NCBI GenBank assembly: GCA_018857735.1
Contig: JABMCL010003092.1
Location: 605,001-669,000 of the forward strand
Direction of reading: 5' to 3'
DNA length: 64,000 bases
DNA from: Alviniconcha marisindica
Taxonomy: Eukaryota > Mollusca > Gastropoda > Provannidae
Both the position numbers and the translations under genes were made by a program. Shown here piece after piece: positions 36,658-48,551 of the stretch (its first letter is position 1; every line of letters begins with the position of its first letter). Under the pieces are notes generated by a model. It had not been told where the DNA came from. It was given only the letters and a program-made list of their open reading frames with translations, and searched no databases.

Positions 36658-36737
36658 ATGTGTGTGTGTGTGTATGGTGTGTGTGTATGGTGTGTGTGTG
36701 TGTGTTGTGTGTGTGTGTGTGTGGTGTGTGTGTGTGT

Positions 36738-36784
<47 letters not shown>

Positions 36785-36785
36785 C
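36561..36785. repeat. (GA)n-(TG)n microsatellite
   Basis: About 40 GA and 60 TG units with a few interruptions. Confidence 0.96.
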
Positions 36786-36973
36786 CTCAGGGAGCGGGGT
36801 GACTGTCAGTGTCAGCTTGGTGTTCCGGGCTCAACGCAGCTACACATCCACTACTCTTGTTTACTGTTTCGGCTGCCATGGCAACAGAACTGAACATGGA
36901 ACAATTGGATTGTTGCAGTGCTCGGACAGACTGAGGGGAGGGTTTGACGACTGAAGTGCCACTGGCCGCTGGG

Positions 36974-36975
<2 letters not shown>

Positions 36976-37018
<43 letters not shown>
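36976..37018. repeat. (CA)n microsatellite
   Basis: About 21 units. Confidence 0.95.
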
Positions 37019-37019
<1 letters not shown>

Positions 37020-37357
37020 TGTGCATAGAGACTGACTGATCACAGTCACAGGATACTGCAGATGGCCGGACGCAGTGACAGAGCTACGGCTGCAGTGGCG
37101 CTGGATTGACATAAAGTGACTCAGCTTCAGGACGACGACAGTGTGCAGCTGACTGCTTGATCACTGAAGTGAAATCTGACAGGTAGACACTTGTGCAGGT
37201 GGCAGGCACAAATACGACACGCTCCATCAGATGTGCGTATCGACCCATCCAGCCCTGGAACACGACGGCTGCATCGTCAGTCAGCTGGTTTCCGTTCTCC
37301 GTGCACGGGAACAACTATGAAAGTTGTGAGTCCTGTCTGCCTATCTCCTGTCTGCCT

Positions 37358-37831
37358 GAACCCCCCCCCCCCCCCCCCCCCCCTCTCTCTCACTCTCTCT
37401 TTCAGTGTAAGACAAGCTTTGCTTTTTCTGGATCCTCAACCCGGAACACATTCCCAGCCAGATTAAAAACATTTAGTTTACTATGCAATTTTAAAATAAA
37501 GTTGCGTAAGTTCCTGCACTCTGCACTATCCTAGGCCTGTATTTGTATGACTTTAATGTCATAAAACACCACGTCTGTATATGTAGTTTTGATACACATC
37601 AGTGTGGATAACATGTCTCGTCAGGTTATATTGCCTGTGACATTCAGTAACCTAGTTGTGCCTATTGTCAATTGTATTGCTAATATCGATGTTGCTACCG
37701 TTTTGTAATACTGTATGAGTCTTGAAAGTCATTAATAATCTTTATATGTGTTGTCTATGTAGCTTAGCGAGGACAGATTGTAAGAATAGGCTACTGCCTA
37801 AAATCTCAATCCTTGAGTAATAAAGTTCTGA

Positions 37832-37835
<4 letters not shown>
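37358..37835 (+). mobile_element. LINE 3' end fragment
   Basis: After a C(25) run and short (CT)n, bases 37400-37535 encode FSGSSTRNTFPARLKTFSLL...KIKLRKFLHSALS with a stop, resembling the last residues of molluscan LINE proteins. About 300 bases of 3' UTR follow, ending TAATAAAGTTCTGAGTTCTC and a (CT)n tract. Confidence 0.55.
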
Positions 37836-37902
<67 letters not shown>

Positions 37903-37915
37903 TGTGCGTGTGTCT

Positions 37916-37970
<55 letters not shown>
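37835..37970. repeat. (CT)n and (GT)n microsatellites
   Basis: About 33 CT units and 27 GT units separated by CAGCTGTGCGTGTGTCTG. Confidence 0.96.
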
Positions 37971-38145
37971 AGTGCAAACATGACTTAAATAGAACTTTAT
38001 CGATTGCAAAGTATATTTCCCCTTTTAATTAATTGCTGCACTTCATTAGTTCGCATTGACAGTTAAATCTGTTATCAGTCATAGGCTACGCAAGAGTATT
38101 CGTTAACAAATCAATCTTAACTGCTTGTGTCATTCTTCTCTCCCA

Positions 38146-38257
38146 GCCCCATGGTCAACAGGACTACGGCAGAGCGTGGAGTGTCAAGTGCACTGGGGCC
38201 CAGTCCAGCGACGTAACGGCAGTGACCCAGACGTCCCGGGGGGAGACGCGAAGAGCG
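38146..38257 (+). other. Probable 5' UTR exon part of the LicD-like gene
   Basis: A good acceptor, TTCTTCTCTCCCAG, ends at 38145, suggesting an upstream non-coding exon. An ATG at 38152 opens a 21-codon upstream ORF that stops with TAA before the main start. The upstream exon is not identified; a donor GTT|GTGAGT at 37325 is one candidate. Confidence 0.4.
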
Positions 38258-39328
38258 ATGATGATGATGAACCTGCGCAGGAAGGTCGGTAGGCTGGGCT
38301 GCCTGTGGCTGCTGGTCATGCCCCTGATGGCCTTGCTGCTATGCTTGCTGCTTTACCTTCACCATTGCCACCTTCCTGCCGCCAACACCACCCTACTGCG
38401 CCGCGGCTTCACTGTCTCCATCCCCCTCTACGGCAAGCTGGCCAACTCCTCCACACTGCTGTCTCCGCCGGCTCGGCACGTGGACCCCGTTTCAAGGCTG
38501 CTCTATTGGGAACGACAAACGACAGAGAGCTACCTGCGTGTCCAGCTGGCGCTAGCTGACTCCTCAGGCTCGTTGGCCACACCACAGGGACCGCCTCTGG
38601 CTGACGTGGGGACGCTGAGGGACCTGCGCACCTTCCAGCCGCTGCTGACCCCCAGGGAGAAGGCGCAGCTGCTGTATGCCTTTGAGCTGTTCTCCGCGCT
38701 GTGTCAGACCAACAATCTCAGCTTCTTCTTGGTCAGCAACTCTCTGCTCGGCTCCCTTCGTCACCACGGCCTCATTCCATGGAGTGACGTCAGCATCACA
38801 GTAAGTATGCCAGCGGTGGACCAGCCGCTGGTGCGGAAGGTGCTGGATGGCGTGGAGGAGGTGACGCTGATGTGGCCCAATCCATACAGCTGGTCGCTCC
38901 GCCTCCGACACACTCGCCCTCACCCGCCCGATCTGCTGCGCATGACCTACATAAGTATTCAGTTTTACCGCGAGAACAGCACACACCTATGGGCGGAGAC
39001 GTGGAAAAACAGGCGCGTCTTCACGGCTGCGAAAGAACGAGTCTTTCCTCTCGCCGTCCGGCCTTTTGAGGGTCAGCTGACGCCAGTGCCCTGTGACGTC
39101 AGCTCGGTGTTGGGGCGAGCGGATGTGGAGCTGTGTCGTGCGGTGCGGGAGGACGAGGAGGAGATGGTGTTTCGTGACGCTGGCGTACTGCCGTGTGGCG
39201 TCCTGTCCACAGTGTTTCCCTTCGTTGGCAGACGCCTGGCCGTGGCTCCGCGCCGCACGCTGGAACAGCTGCTGGTCAACGGCACGCTCCTCTACACTGC
39301 GCTTGTCAACACCGGCTGTGCCGGCTGA
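38258..39328 (+). CDS. LicD/fukutin-related-like type II membrane protein
   Basis: Single coding exon of 356 codons plus stop. I start at the first ATG of ATGATGATGATG (38258). Residues about 13-34 form one hydrophobic helix after a basic N terminus: a type II Golgi-type anchor. Residues about 130-182 (LTPREKAQLLYAFELFSAL, then NSLLGSLRHHGLIPWSDVSI) match the LicD/FKRP core, a nucleotidyl- or ribitol-phosphotransferase fold. Then come ISIQFYRENSTHLW and VFPLAVRPFEGQLTPVPCDV, typical of lophotrochozoan family members. The usual Asp-rich Trp-Asp-Asp-Asp motif reads Trp-Ser-Asp-Val, so activity is doubtful. Several Asn-glycosylation sites (NTT, NSS, NLS, NST, NGT). By family, acts in the Golgi on glycan phosphorylation; substrate unknown. 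Codon use is GC-rich, unlike the surroundings. Confidence 0.75.
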   Translation: MMMMNLRRKVGRLGCLWLLVMPLMALLLCLLLYLHHCHLPAANTTLLRRGFTVSIPLYGKLANSSTLLSPPARHVDPVSRLLYWERQTTESYLRVQLALADSSGSLATPQGPPLADVGTLRDLRTFQPLLTPREKAQLLYAFELFSALCQTNNLSFFLVSNSLLGSLRHHGLIPWSDVSITVSMPAVDQPLVRKVLDGVEEVTLMWPNPYSWSLRLRHTRPHPPDLLRMTYISIQFYRENSTHLWAETWKNRRVFTAAKERVFPLAVRPFEGQLTPVPCDVSSVLGRADVELCRAVREDEEEMVFRDAGVLPCGVLSTVFPFVGRRLAVAPRRTLEQLLVNGTLLYTALVNTGCAG

Positions 39329-39574
39329 CATCGTGACGTATCGCTTTCTGCCTTCACTTGACTGTAGCGTCACAGACGTTCGCCGCGTGTCAGTCGGGCA
39401 AGAGAGTCACGTTTCGTACGATACCGGTGTTGCTAATCCGGCGTAGGACGGTCCTAACAGAGGGACAGGCCATAAATAGCACACCCACAGTGCTGTACTC
39501 ACCTGACGTCCCCAAACCGAACATAACAGTTATGGAATATAATTCCCCATAATACTTCAACCCACAGCTTGTAC

Positions 39575-40455
39575 TATATATATGTACTATCAGTGAGTGC
39601 TGTACGATACTATCAGTGACTACTGTACCGTATTGTCAGTGAGTGCTGTACGATACTGTCAGTGAGTTCTGTACGGCACGGTACTGTCAGTGAGTGGTGT
39701 ACGGTACAGTACTGTCGGTGAGTGCTGTGTGGTACTGTCAGTGAGTGGTGTACGGTACAGTACTGTCGGTGAGTGCTGTGTGGTACTGTCAGTGAGTGCT
39801 GTATGTACTGTCAATGAGTGCTGTATGGTACTGTCAGTGAGTGTTGTATGGTACTGTCAGTGAGTGCTGTATGGTACTGTCAGTGAGTGCTGTATGGTAC
39901 TGTGCTGTCAGTGAATGCTGTATGATACTGTGCTGTCAGTGAGTGCTGTATGGTACTGTCTGTGAGTGCTGTATGGTACTGTGCTGTCAGTGAGTGCTGT
40001 ATGGTACTGTCAGTGAGTGCTATATGGTACTGTGCTGTCAGTGAGTGCTGTATGGTACTGTCAGTGAGTGCTGTATGGTACTGTGCTGTCAGTGAGTGCT
40101 GTATGGTACTGTGCTGTCAATGAGTGTTGTATGGTACTGTCAGTGAGTGCTGTGTGGTACTGTGGTCAGTGAGTGCTGTATGATACCGTGCTGTCAGTGA
40201 GTGCTGTATGATACTGTGCTGTCAGTGAGTGCTGTATGGTACTGTCAGTGAGTGCTGTATGGTACTGTGCTGTCAGTGAGTGCTGTACGGTACTGTCAGT
40301 GAGTGATGTATGGTAATGTGCTGTCAGTGAGTGCTGTATGGTACTGTCAGTGAGTGCTGTATGGTACTGTGCTGTCAGTGAGTGCTGTATGGTACTGTCA
40401 GTGAGTGCTGTATGGTACTGTCAGTGGATGCTGTACTGTACTGTTAGTGAGAGGC
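39575..40455 (+). repeat. 23/28-bp minisatellite
   Basis: About 35 copies of CTGTCAGTGAGTGCTGTATG plus GTA, some with an extra CTGTG. Each unit contains GTCAGTGAGTG. It begins about 250 bases past the LicD-like stop codon. Confidence 0.96.
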
Positions 40456-40649
40456 CGCTCTGTCGGCATCTTAGTGTTTCTGGCCACAACGTAGGGCCTA
40501 AAGCGGAGATCTGGGTCAGGATTACTTTTAGCGATAGTCATTTTCAAGGCAGAACAACCTCCATTATTGAAATCCCCGAAGTGGGAGTGTAGTTGCTAAA
40601 GTGGCGGGTAACACGTTCTGCACTGGTGTGCACCTTCTCACCCAGCACT

Positions 40650-40750
40650 GGCTGAACCGTGGCGTGTTAGCTGAAGGAGAACGGTGAACCGTGGCGTGTT
40701 AGCTGAAGGAGAACGCTGAACCGTGGCGTGTTAGCTGAAGGAGAACGGGC
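40650..40750 (+). repeat. 31-bp triplicate repeat
   Basis: Three copies with TGAACCGTGGCGTGTTAGCT and GAAGGAGAACG. Confidence 0.9.
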
Positions 40751-41399
40751 TGGACCGATGCCTACCTTTTGACATTTTGTGTTTCCTTGGGCGGCGTCTG
40801 CACGTGCCGCACGTGAAGGTCGCGTTGAGTGTGCGCCAGACGACCTGTGACGCCAGACGGTGTTTTCTGCGCCGCCAGCACCGCTAAACTTCGCTTACAA
40901 AATCGTGAATCGGTTTCTAAATTCGATATCAAATCAACGGGGCTTTTCAAACAAAATCTTTTATTTGAAACTTTCACGTACATCTCGTCTCCATGCGGAA
41001 CAAACCTTGTTTCAAAAAAAGGCCAGTTCCTTGCCGCGTGTCAGTGACGACACAGTCGGTCGAGTGGGCACGTGTTGGTCAGGCTTCCGCGCTGCCATCA
41101 CCATGGACACAGCTAAAGGCTAGTTTTCTCTCGTTTATGCTGTCACTCGTTTGTGTATCTAATTCTTTACATGAGAATCAGTGCTGTCACAGCTTGCCGT
41201 TAACACCAGTTATTTATACCTGGACAATACGTCTGTCATTGGAAGTTTTGCACCTCTGAGTAAGTAAGTGCTGGCAATTAAATTTAGTGCTTTTCGTGAG
41301 ATCCGTTATGTGAGTGTACAATATCGTAACTAATGCATGTACAGCACAGTTATTCTTATTGTATATCAATCAGTAAAGTGTTCCTTCTCAAGTTATTTG

Positions 41400-41400
<1 letters not shown>
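40751..41400. other. Unique sequence, nothing recognised
   Basis: Short open frames only; no domain, no consistent splice pattern. Confidence 0.45.

Positions 41401-41401
<1 letters not shown>

Positions 41402-41482
<81 letters not shown>
41402..41482. repeat. (CT)n microsatellite
   Basis: TCTCTG steps then about 30 CT units, ending exactly where the LINE fragment starts. Confidence 0.96.
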
Positions 41483-41483
<1 letters not shown>

Positions 41484-41487
<4 letters not shown>

Positions 41488-42236
41488 CATATTCAATTAA
41501 TCATCGACTACGGATCGACACTGTGTGACTCAGCAAGTGCAAGTACTTTAAAACCTTTGGTTAGTTTACATAAGAGAGCGCTCAAGGCAATTCTCCTAAA
41601 AAACACAACTCTAGCGATTTCAGACTATAACTTCCTATCTAGTCTTCCCCTCAAAGAAAGGCTTGACTACAACAAGAGAGTCCTTATACACAAAATTATG
41701 TCCGGAAAGGTCCCACCCTCTCCTACGGCTAATTTTTCCCTAAGCCAATCACGATATTCTGGAAAACTCAATAAATTATACCAATCCCTATGACTGACCT
41801 TTTCAAGTCTAGCCTAGTATATTCCGGTAGTGTTCTTCGGAACTCACTCCCCAACTCTCTTAGATTACCATCCAGCAATGAAACTTTTAAATCAGTTTAC
41901 ATGTCATACATTATGCGCTGACTGGTTGTCATTGCATGTTAAATTTGGTGATTGTAACCTGCCTAAAACTTTCTGCCATCATGTGTCTCCCATTCATCAC
42001 GCATTTACCTACCAAATAATGTTTGCTAAAGATGATTTCAAAGCCCCATGTCTCCACCCCCATTCCCGCCCGTCTCATGTCATGTTTGACGTCTGAACTT
42101 CATTGATTCCATGTGTGTACCGGTGTGTAGTACCTTAGAAAATGTGTACATGTCTAATTGGAGTCCCTTGTTTGGGCGAGGGTTGAATGTAAAAAAGCAT
42201 ACATACTTATCTGTTACCCTCGTAAATAAAGATTTT

Positions 42237-42238
<2 letters not shown>
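41484..42238 (+). mobile_element. LINE 3' end fragment
   Basis: Encodes IIDYGSTL...LVSLHKRALKAILLKN, then SDYNFLSSLPLKERLDYNKR and, after a frameshift, SSLVYSGSVLRNSLPNSLR. This is the C-terminal region of molluscan non-LTR reverse transcriptases. A 3' UTR follows to GTAAATAAAGATTTTTCTTC and a (CT)n tract. 5'-truncated and dead. Confidence 0.75.
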
Positions 42239-42335
<97 letters not shown>

Positions 42336-42355
42336 CTCTCTCTCTCTCTTTCTTC

Positions 42356-42423
<68 letters not shown>
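42239..42423. repeat. (CT)n-(GT)n microsatellite
   Basis: About 50 CT and 33 GT units. Confidence 0.97.
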
Positions 42424-42425
<2 letters not shown>

Positions 42426-43074
42426 CACATGAATATACATCACATTATTTTGTCCGAGGCAGGATCGGCGTTATTGACCAGTAAAATGATATACAGAACA
42501 AACGTTCGACAGCCGGAGATGTTAATACAGGAACCAGGCGGAACCCGAGTCTTACTTAGTATGTGAGCCAGGAAACTCTGTAGCCATTCACACTAGCACA
42601 GGGCAGTTACACTAGTGTGTGGAACTTCGCCTTCAAATTATGACAACTTGGTACACTCTCAAATTCTCAGTTTGCACCCAAACTCCAAGTACAGGTTTGG
42701 AGGAAGGTGCCGGAAAGCGATGCTCGGAGTGTGCTCTGCACCCTGAACTCGGAGTCCAGTCTGCGTGGCTAATTGCCTGACGGAATTAAATTAAAGGCTG
42801 CCATGGCCGGGGAGTTAAATTGGCATACGCGAGATTTACTCCAGAGTCAACAGTAAATTTCTTGGGGAGTAAAATTCGGGTTTTACAGCGGGTTTGGAGC
42901 GGGCTCAGCGCTTGGCCGCTGTGTCGGACCCTGTCTGGCAAGGCAACCAAAGATCGTACAGCTGAAGTGTAGCCGTTGTGTGGAGCTCTGTACGATCTTT
43001 GGGGCAGTCGCATAGACTCTCCCCCCAGCGTGCCACGGACGAGAACAAACGGCATGTATGTGCTTTTGATGAGC
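42424..43074. other. Intergenic, imperfect inverted repeat
   Basis: CCAAAGATCGTACAGCT (42948) pairs with AGCTCTGTACGATCTTTGG (42982), giving a short hairpin. No gene seen. Confidence 0.5.
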
Positions 43075-43265
43075 CGGTTTGGCCTGGTGGTAAGGCGTTA
43101 GGCTGGTAAGCAAAAGGACCTCGGTTCGATTCGGCGGCTTCGGCTCTCTTCTCTCTCCAACAGTTGTGGTTTCGATCTAGTGTAAAAATTTAAAAAATCA
43201 CATGTAGATGTGAGCAAGCGCGCTCTGTCGAAGTTTTTACGGTAATCCTGCCCCGGTTATCAGAT
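43075..43265 (+). mobile_element. tRNA-derived SINE fragment
   Basis: Head GTTTGGCCTGGTGGTAAGGC with B box GGACCTCGGTTCGATTC, then CTTCGGCTCTCTTCTCTC and AGTTGTGGT, as in the copy at 44085. Not a functional tRNA: no acceptor stem. Confidence 0.7.
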
Positions 43266-43900
43266 CCTAAGAAGCTCTAAATGAAGGGAGATGTGTATTC
43301 AGACGAGGGGCGGTGGGGGGGTTGTCAGCAGATTTGTTTTTTAATTTTAAGAAAGATTGTTTGTTTTGGGGTTGTTTTTGTTTGCTTGTTTGTTTGTTGT
43401 TGTTGTTTTGTTTTGAAATGCTGAATTTAGAAAATTTAACAGTACTTTGCAAAGAAAAGTAACTCTGCAAGTACGAAAACTCGGTCCTTGATCTATGGAT
43501 CCATAAATGCTGCATAAAGTGTTAGATCTGGAGAAGAAAAGAAAAAAAAGGTCCAAAGGTGCCTAGGCTTCAAGGCAATTCAACATAGGCAAGGAAATAT
43601 AAATCTTAATGGTAATTACTAGTGCTTGGAACCAATAAATGGTAGCATTTTTTTGTTTTTATTTTGTTTTCGAAGAACCCGTTATTTAGGTTGAAAAAAG
43701 CAAATAATTAATTGTTGAGACGTTACATTTAGATCTGGAAGACCTTAAACAGAGTAAGTCACATAGAGAGAGAGAGACCTACTCCATATATAATAGAGAG
43801 AGAGACCTACTCACTTCAGATATATATATATATACTGGGTGCATGAGTTTATCCCACCCCCACCCCCCGGAGCCGATTCCGATTTTTAAGTTTATGGGCA
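43266..43900. other. AT-rich spacer, nothing recognised
   Basis: T/G-rich run near 43350-43415; AGAGAGAGACCTACTC repeated near 43765-43815; a short (TA)n. No gene. Confidence 0.5.
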
Positions 43901-44010
43901 CTGTCTTTGTGACTTTGCCCTCACAATTAATGTAACATAAAAATGGCTTCACATCTTAAGGCCGTTAAGGCAGGACTGTAACGGTGTAGACCCCCCCCCC
44001 CCCCCCCCCA
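43900..44010 (+). mobile_element. SINE body fragment ending in poly-C
   Basis: GGGCACTGTCTTTGTGACTT and AATGGCTTCACATCTTAAGG match the body of the SINE at 44085-44385; C(18) follows. Confidence 0.6.
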
Positions 44011-44084
44011 GCCTCCTGGGATTTGGCACTCCGCCAGCACCTCTTGGGAGACAACTGGGTGTTAATCAGCTTCAACAAACCCAT

Positions 44085-44385
44085 GTGAATCTCTTGGTAA
44101 GCAGAAGGACCTCGGTTCGAATCTGCTTCGGCTCTCCTTTCTCTTCAAAAGTTGTGGTCTGTGGACACTGTCTTGTGACTTTGTCCCTCACAATTATGAA
44201 ACATTAAAATGGCTCTCATCGCTGCCCATCTTAATGCAGGAGTCATTCTGGTGGTGACAGTGTAGCGATAGGTATATAATCTCCCTCTGCCCCCACCTCC
44301 ATACCCTCTTCCCCCATTCTCCACGTCCCTAATAAGCCTCATGGTTTCTGCGGTCGTTAAGCACCATGTCTACTTACTTACTATG
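44085..44385 (+). mobile_element. tRNA-derived SINE
   Basis: B box GGACCTCGGTTCGAATC, GACACTGTCTTGTGACTTTG, ATTAAAATGGCTCTCATCGC, a C-rich stretch, and CTAATAAGCCTCATGGTTTC plus GTCGTTAAGCACCATGTCT, a tail also seen at 12280-12330. Confidence 0.72.
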
Positions 44386-44462
44386 TGAATCTTGTCGCAA
44401 AGGCGAAATATCACCAAACACATGGAAATCGAAGACGAATGGGGAACGTTTCCCAGCGGATG

Positions 44463-44493
<31 letters not shown>

Positions 44494-45090
44494 ATTGTGT
44501 GATGGGTAGGTGCGCGCGTGAGGGGGGGGGGGGAACATGACCATTCCCGTCCAACGAGGAAGTACAGCGTGGCCTCATCAACATCACATTCTACTGTTCG
44601 TTTGTTTTTTCACCGAAGGTGACTGGACTCGGCGCTTAAGGGCCCTTTCGCAGAGGTTAGTAACTTATTGATTAGCGGTGCTCAGTGCGCATTAGCCTTG
44701 TAAGTCAACGTGGTGCGAAAAATAGCAAGTTAGGTAGTTGGTGCTTTGAGCCCAGTCAAAGAAAGAATAACAAAAAGTTCGAAACCATAACAAGTTCAAA
44801 CCAAATTGAAGAAGTCACAACAACCCGTTAGAAGGGATAATTACATGTCGGCTTCAGAATGTGACTTTTTAACCAAACATGTGGCCGGTCCTTTTCTTTA
44901 AAATGCTGTCTTTTGCTAATTTAGTGTTATTGTTGTTCAGACCACTCCACAAGCTGTGAGTGTGACCTGAGATGCTCTGTTCAGCGATGTGCGTCCAAAA
45001 CCTAGTTCTGTGTGCCAACTGGGATTTTTATCTCTCCTTTCTCTCTTCCTTTATTTGCGTGCGACGCCCACATTTAGCTCTTAATGGAAT
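44386..45090. other. Intergenic spacer
   Basis: (GT)n 44464-44493 and G(12) near 44522. No gene recognised. Confidence 0.5.
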
Positions 45091-45099
45091 AAAGATTTA

Positions 45100-45960
45100 C
45101 TCGCATTACTTACATTTTCTAATCATTATAATTGTTTGGAAAAGCTCCAACTCCTTCACCCCTTTCAGACTGGATTTAGATGTAAATATTCCTGCAACAC
45201 TGCATTGGCACGCCTTACAAATTCTTGGCTGACAGACAGAATAACTCTGAGGTGTCGGGCATGGTGTATTCCTAGACCTTTTGACCTCGTTGATCACGAC
45301 ATCCTATTGAAGAAGCTCGATCACCATTTATCTCAAAAACTTGTGTTCTCTTTCAGACAGCCATGAATAACACTGAGGTGTCTGGCGTGGCATTCCTAGA
45401 CCTAAAATAAGCTTTTGACGTCGTTGATCACAATATGCTATTGAAGAAGCTCACCATTTATCTTAAAAACTCGTACTTTCTAACATTTTTAATCATATCT
45501 CCAAAACAGAAAGCAATGCATCTTGCTAAGAACGACCTGAAGACTCCTCTGAAGACTTGGTGTTCCACAAAGTTCTGTCTTGGGACCTAGTGTTTTTAGT
45601 CTCTTTATCAATTACCTTCCATTATACGTGTAAAATATATCTGTTGATTGTGATATGTTGGCAGATGACACAGTGCAACACATCTGGAAAAGATATTCTG
45701 CGAATCAGAAGCAATATGCGAGACAGCTTAGATCAGACATCCTACTGGTGTTACAATAATCATAATTTGTATGGTCATCAATCCGATCAAGACCCAGTCC
45801 ATGACAATGGCCCCCAGACAGAAACACCAACTGTCACTCTTACTGCTTGATCTCGAGCCTATACAAACAACTGGAATACAACAAGGGTTTGTATAGGGTT
45901 CTTAACAATGAGGCCTCAGAGTATATAGCTAACCCGTACATACCGCCCCCCCCCTCCCCC
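45100..45960 (+). mobile_element. LINE reverse transcriptase fragment with internal duplication
   Basis: Encodes QTGFRCKYSCNTALARLTNS, then FDLVDHDILLKKL, GVPQSSVLGPSVFSLFINYL and LADDT: reverse transcriptase boxes in the right order but across frames. The segment around DHDILLKKL occurs twice (45235-45360 and 45361-45480) as a 130-bp tandem duplication. The end has QLEYNKGLYRVLNNEASEYI. Dead. Confidence 0.75.
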
Positions 45961-46149
45961 CCCCTACCCCCGCTATTCCAACACACACACATATGATGTA
46001 GCGAGAGTGAGACACATATAGGCAGACCACAATCGGCCTAATGCTCATTTCACAAAACCTGGTGCTCAGTGACAGTTGCGATACAGTTAACAACAGAACT
46101 GAAACAAAGCAAACAGAAAAGACGGTGGGTGTGGTACCACTGACTTTAA

Positions 46150-46172
46150 GAGAGAGAGAGAAAGAGAGAGAG

Positions 46173-46204
<32 letters not shown>

Positions 46205-46225
46205 TGCGTGTGTGTGTGTGTGTAA
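46150..46225. repeat. (GA)n-(GT)n microsatellite
   Basis: Short compound tract with CGTG steps. Confidence 0.92.
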
Positions 46226-47896
46226 CGTTTGTTCTTATGTGTAGAAAATTAAATGTGCAGCATGCCTTACAACTCTGCTGGCTGAGCAGTAGCATCGCTG
46301 GATAACTGGTCGTTGCTGATTGTTGTGTCGGTAAGCGGATGCATGCTCCGTGACGTTTGGCTGAGCAGTTGCGTGGCTGCTAATTGTTGTGTCGGTAAAT
46401 GGATGCATGCGATGGATGCGTGCCAGCTTGTGCGGCAGTCAGGAACCGACTGGTGCTGGCCTCCGGCATGGACTTGAAGCGGCTGCCAAAACTACAGACC
46501 AGCACACGGACCCCATGGACCGCGTTGAAAGAAAACTGATACACACAGTCATGCAATCGATGTCAGTATGAATGAATACTTTCTTGTCGACCGAAAAGGA
46601 CCGAATGAGTTCTGGATCCAATAAAACGGGTCACATGGTCACGGTCGCTTATTGCAGCTTTGGTCCTGTCGACACAAACTCGGTGTGTACGTTGTTGTTT
46701 TCTATAGTTTTTTAAAAGTTTTTTTTACTGCTATTAATTGGTCTGTCGCAGCTTTATAAGATTTTTTTGAAGCGAATCGATAGCACTTGCAATTCACCTG
46801 CTGCGAATCGAGAAGACCGGGGCAGTCCGTTTTCTTCAGTCAATTTCGCATCCATTCCTGGCATCCGGCCTCCCCCCCCCCCCCTTTTTTTTTTTTTTTT
46901 AGCATCAAAGAACCAGCACTCTTTGCTGAAGCTGGTGTTAATCCCTGGTGTCTCCCGCGGCGACCGTATCCAGCCAGTCACGTGACGCCAGCTAACGGCT
47001 TATTGTAATCAATCACTTAATCAGTATAATGTACTTACCTAAATAGCAACTTGCATCATGTATGCGGCAGAGCTCTTTGCACTGAGCTGATCTGCCCTAC
47101 TTTGCATATTGCGAGGGCCTGAGTTACTGGTGGCGATTCAGGCCTCTGTTGCCATGTCTCTTGGACTGCGCGTGACGTCAATCAGGCGTTGATGTCTCCC
47201 TTGGTTTTCTGGATTTTCCAGAGTAATATCGAGTCTGCGTCCCCGCAAGCCCCTCTGGTGCTTCCTTTGATGCTATAAAGTGAATGTGTGTAACGTCAAC
47301 GGCGCTGCTCTCCGCTCTCCAGTAGACCAACTGCGCCTCCCCAGTCTCGGGGATGCAGGCTGGATTATTTTAGGGTTTCTATAAGCCATCGAATTCTGAC
47401 ACGGACTTTAATGTGCGTTTTTGTTTTTGTCGTTTTGCATGGACTTCTGCACAGAATTTGACTCCGGAGAAATCTCGGCGTTTCAGACTCTACTGTGCAT
47501 GTGCGTATTATTGTTGTTGTTTCATGCAGACCTCCCCATAGTGACAAAATAGCCTGATGATTGTGGTCACTCTACAGAACAACTGAAAATTGTAAGCGTG
47601 TTGTTTCATTGTAATGTGAACATGTGTAAAGCCGTTGGCCTAATCGTGTTGTTTCAGACTATAATGTGCATGTAAAATGTAAGTCGTAGGCTGAAACCTG
47701 TGGTTTCAGACAGTAAAAGTCGTGGACCTAAGCGTGTTGTTTCCGACTGTAATAACTAATATACATGTTTGTGAAGCCAAGGTTGTGATCGTGTTGAACA
47801 TTAGTGCGAACTTCCACACCGTGGATCGCTGCTGAACAAAAACAAAGACGTCTCGAGCTTTTCACTTTCACTTTCATGACCACCAGGTTATATGAG

Positions 47897-47938
<42 letters not shown>

Positions 47939-48500
47939 TGTGTGTTGACTGTGATGAGAAGGACGTTGGATGAAGTGTTGTAGTGTGTTTATGTAATTAG
48001 CAGGGTTCACTGCGCTTAGGTTGTGTATATATTTTGACTTTTTTTGTTAATCTTATTGCTTTTGTATTGCGTGCTTTGGGCACCTTACAAATACTCTTTT
48101 ACATTACACACACGTACACAGCTTTCATTATACTTTTAATGCAACGAAATATGGTGCGTGAACTGAATTCAGCACATAAACAAAAAAACTAACAATGATT
48201 CTTAAAAATCCCAAAGAACAAAATGAAGCTGAATGTGTGTATTGCACAAACAAACAAAAACTTTACTGAAAATACATCAATTAATGAACACTGATGTGTC
48301 GGTAAATACATCAAATAATGAACACTGATTGTTAGTGACTGGATTTATGTTTCATGCACATGCCCCAAAAGGGAAGAGTGAGACTGGAGGTTCAAACAAC
48401 AAAACAGAGCACAGAGAGAGAGAAGAAAAAAGAGAGTCTGCTATGAAATATCTTAAGGGAGTTAAAACTGCATCACTATAGGTGACACTATCAAAATGAA
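46226..48500. other. Intergenic, no gene seen
   Basis: GGCTGAGCAGT repeats near 46280-46385; C(13)T(17) at 46872-46901; (GT)n at 47900-47945. Repeated GTGTTGTTTCAGACT motifs at 47600-47760 (about four). No coding exon supported. Confidence 0.5.
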
Positions 48501-48551
48501 GAACTCTGACTCTCGTTTTGCATTTTACATCTCAAGTTCGAGCACTTTATG

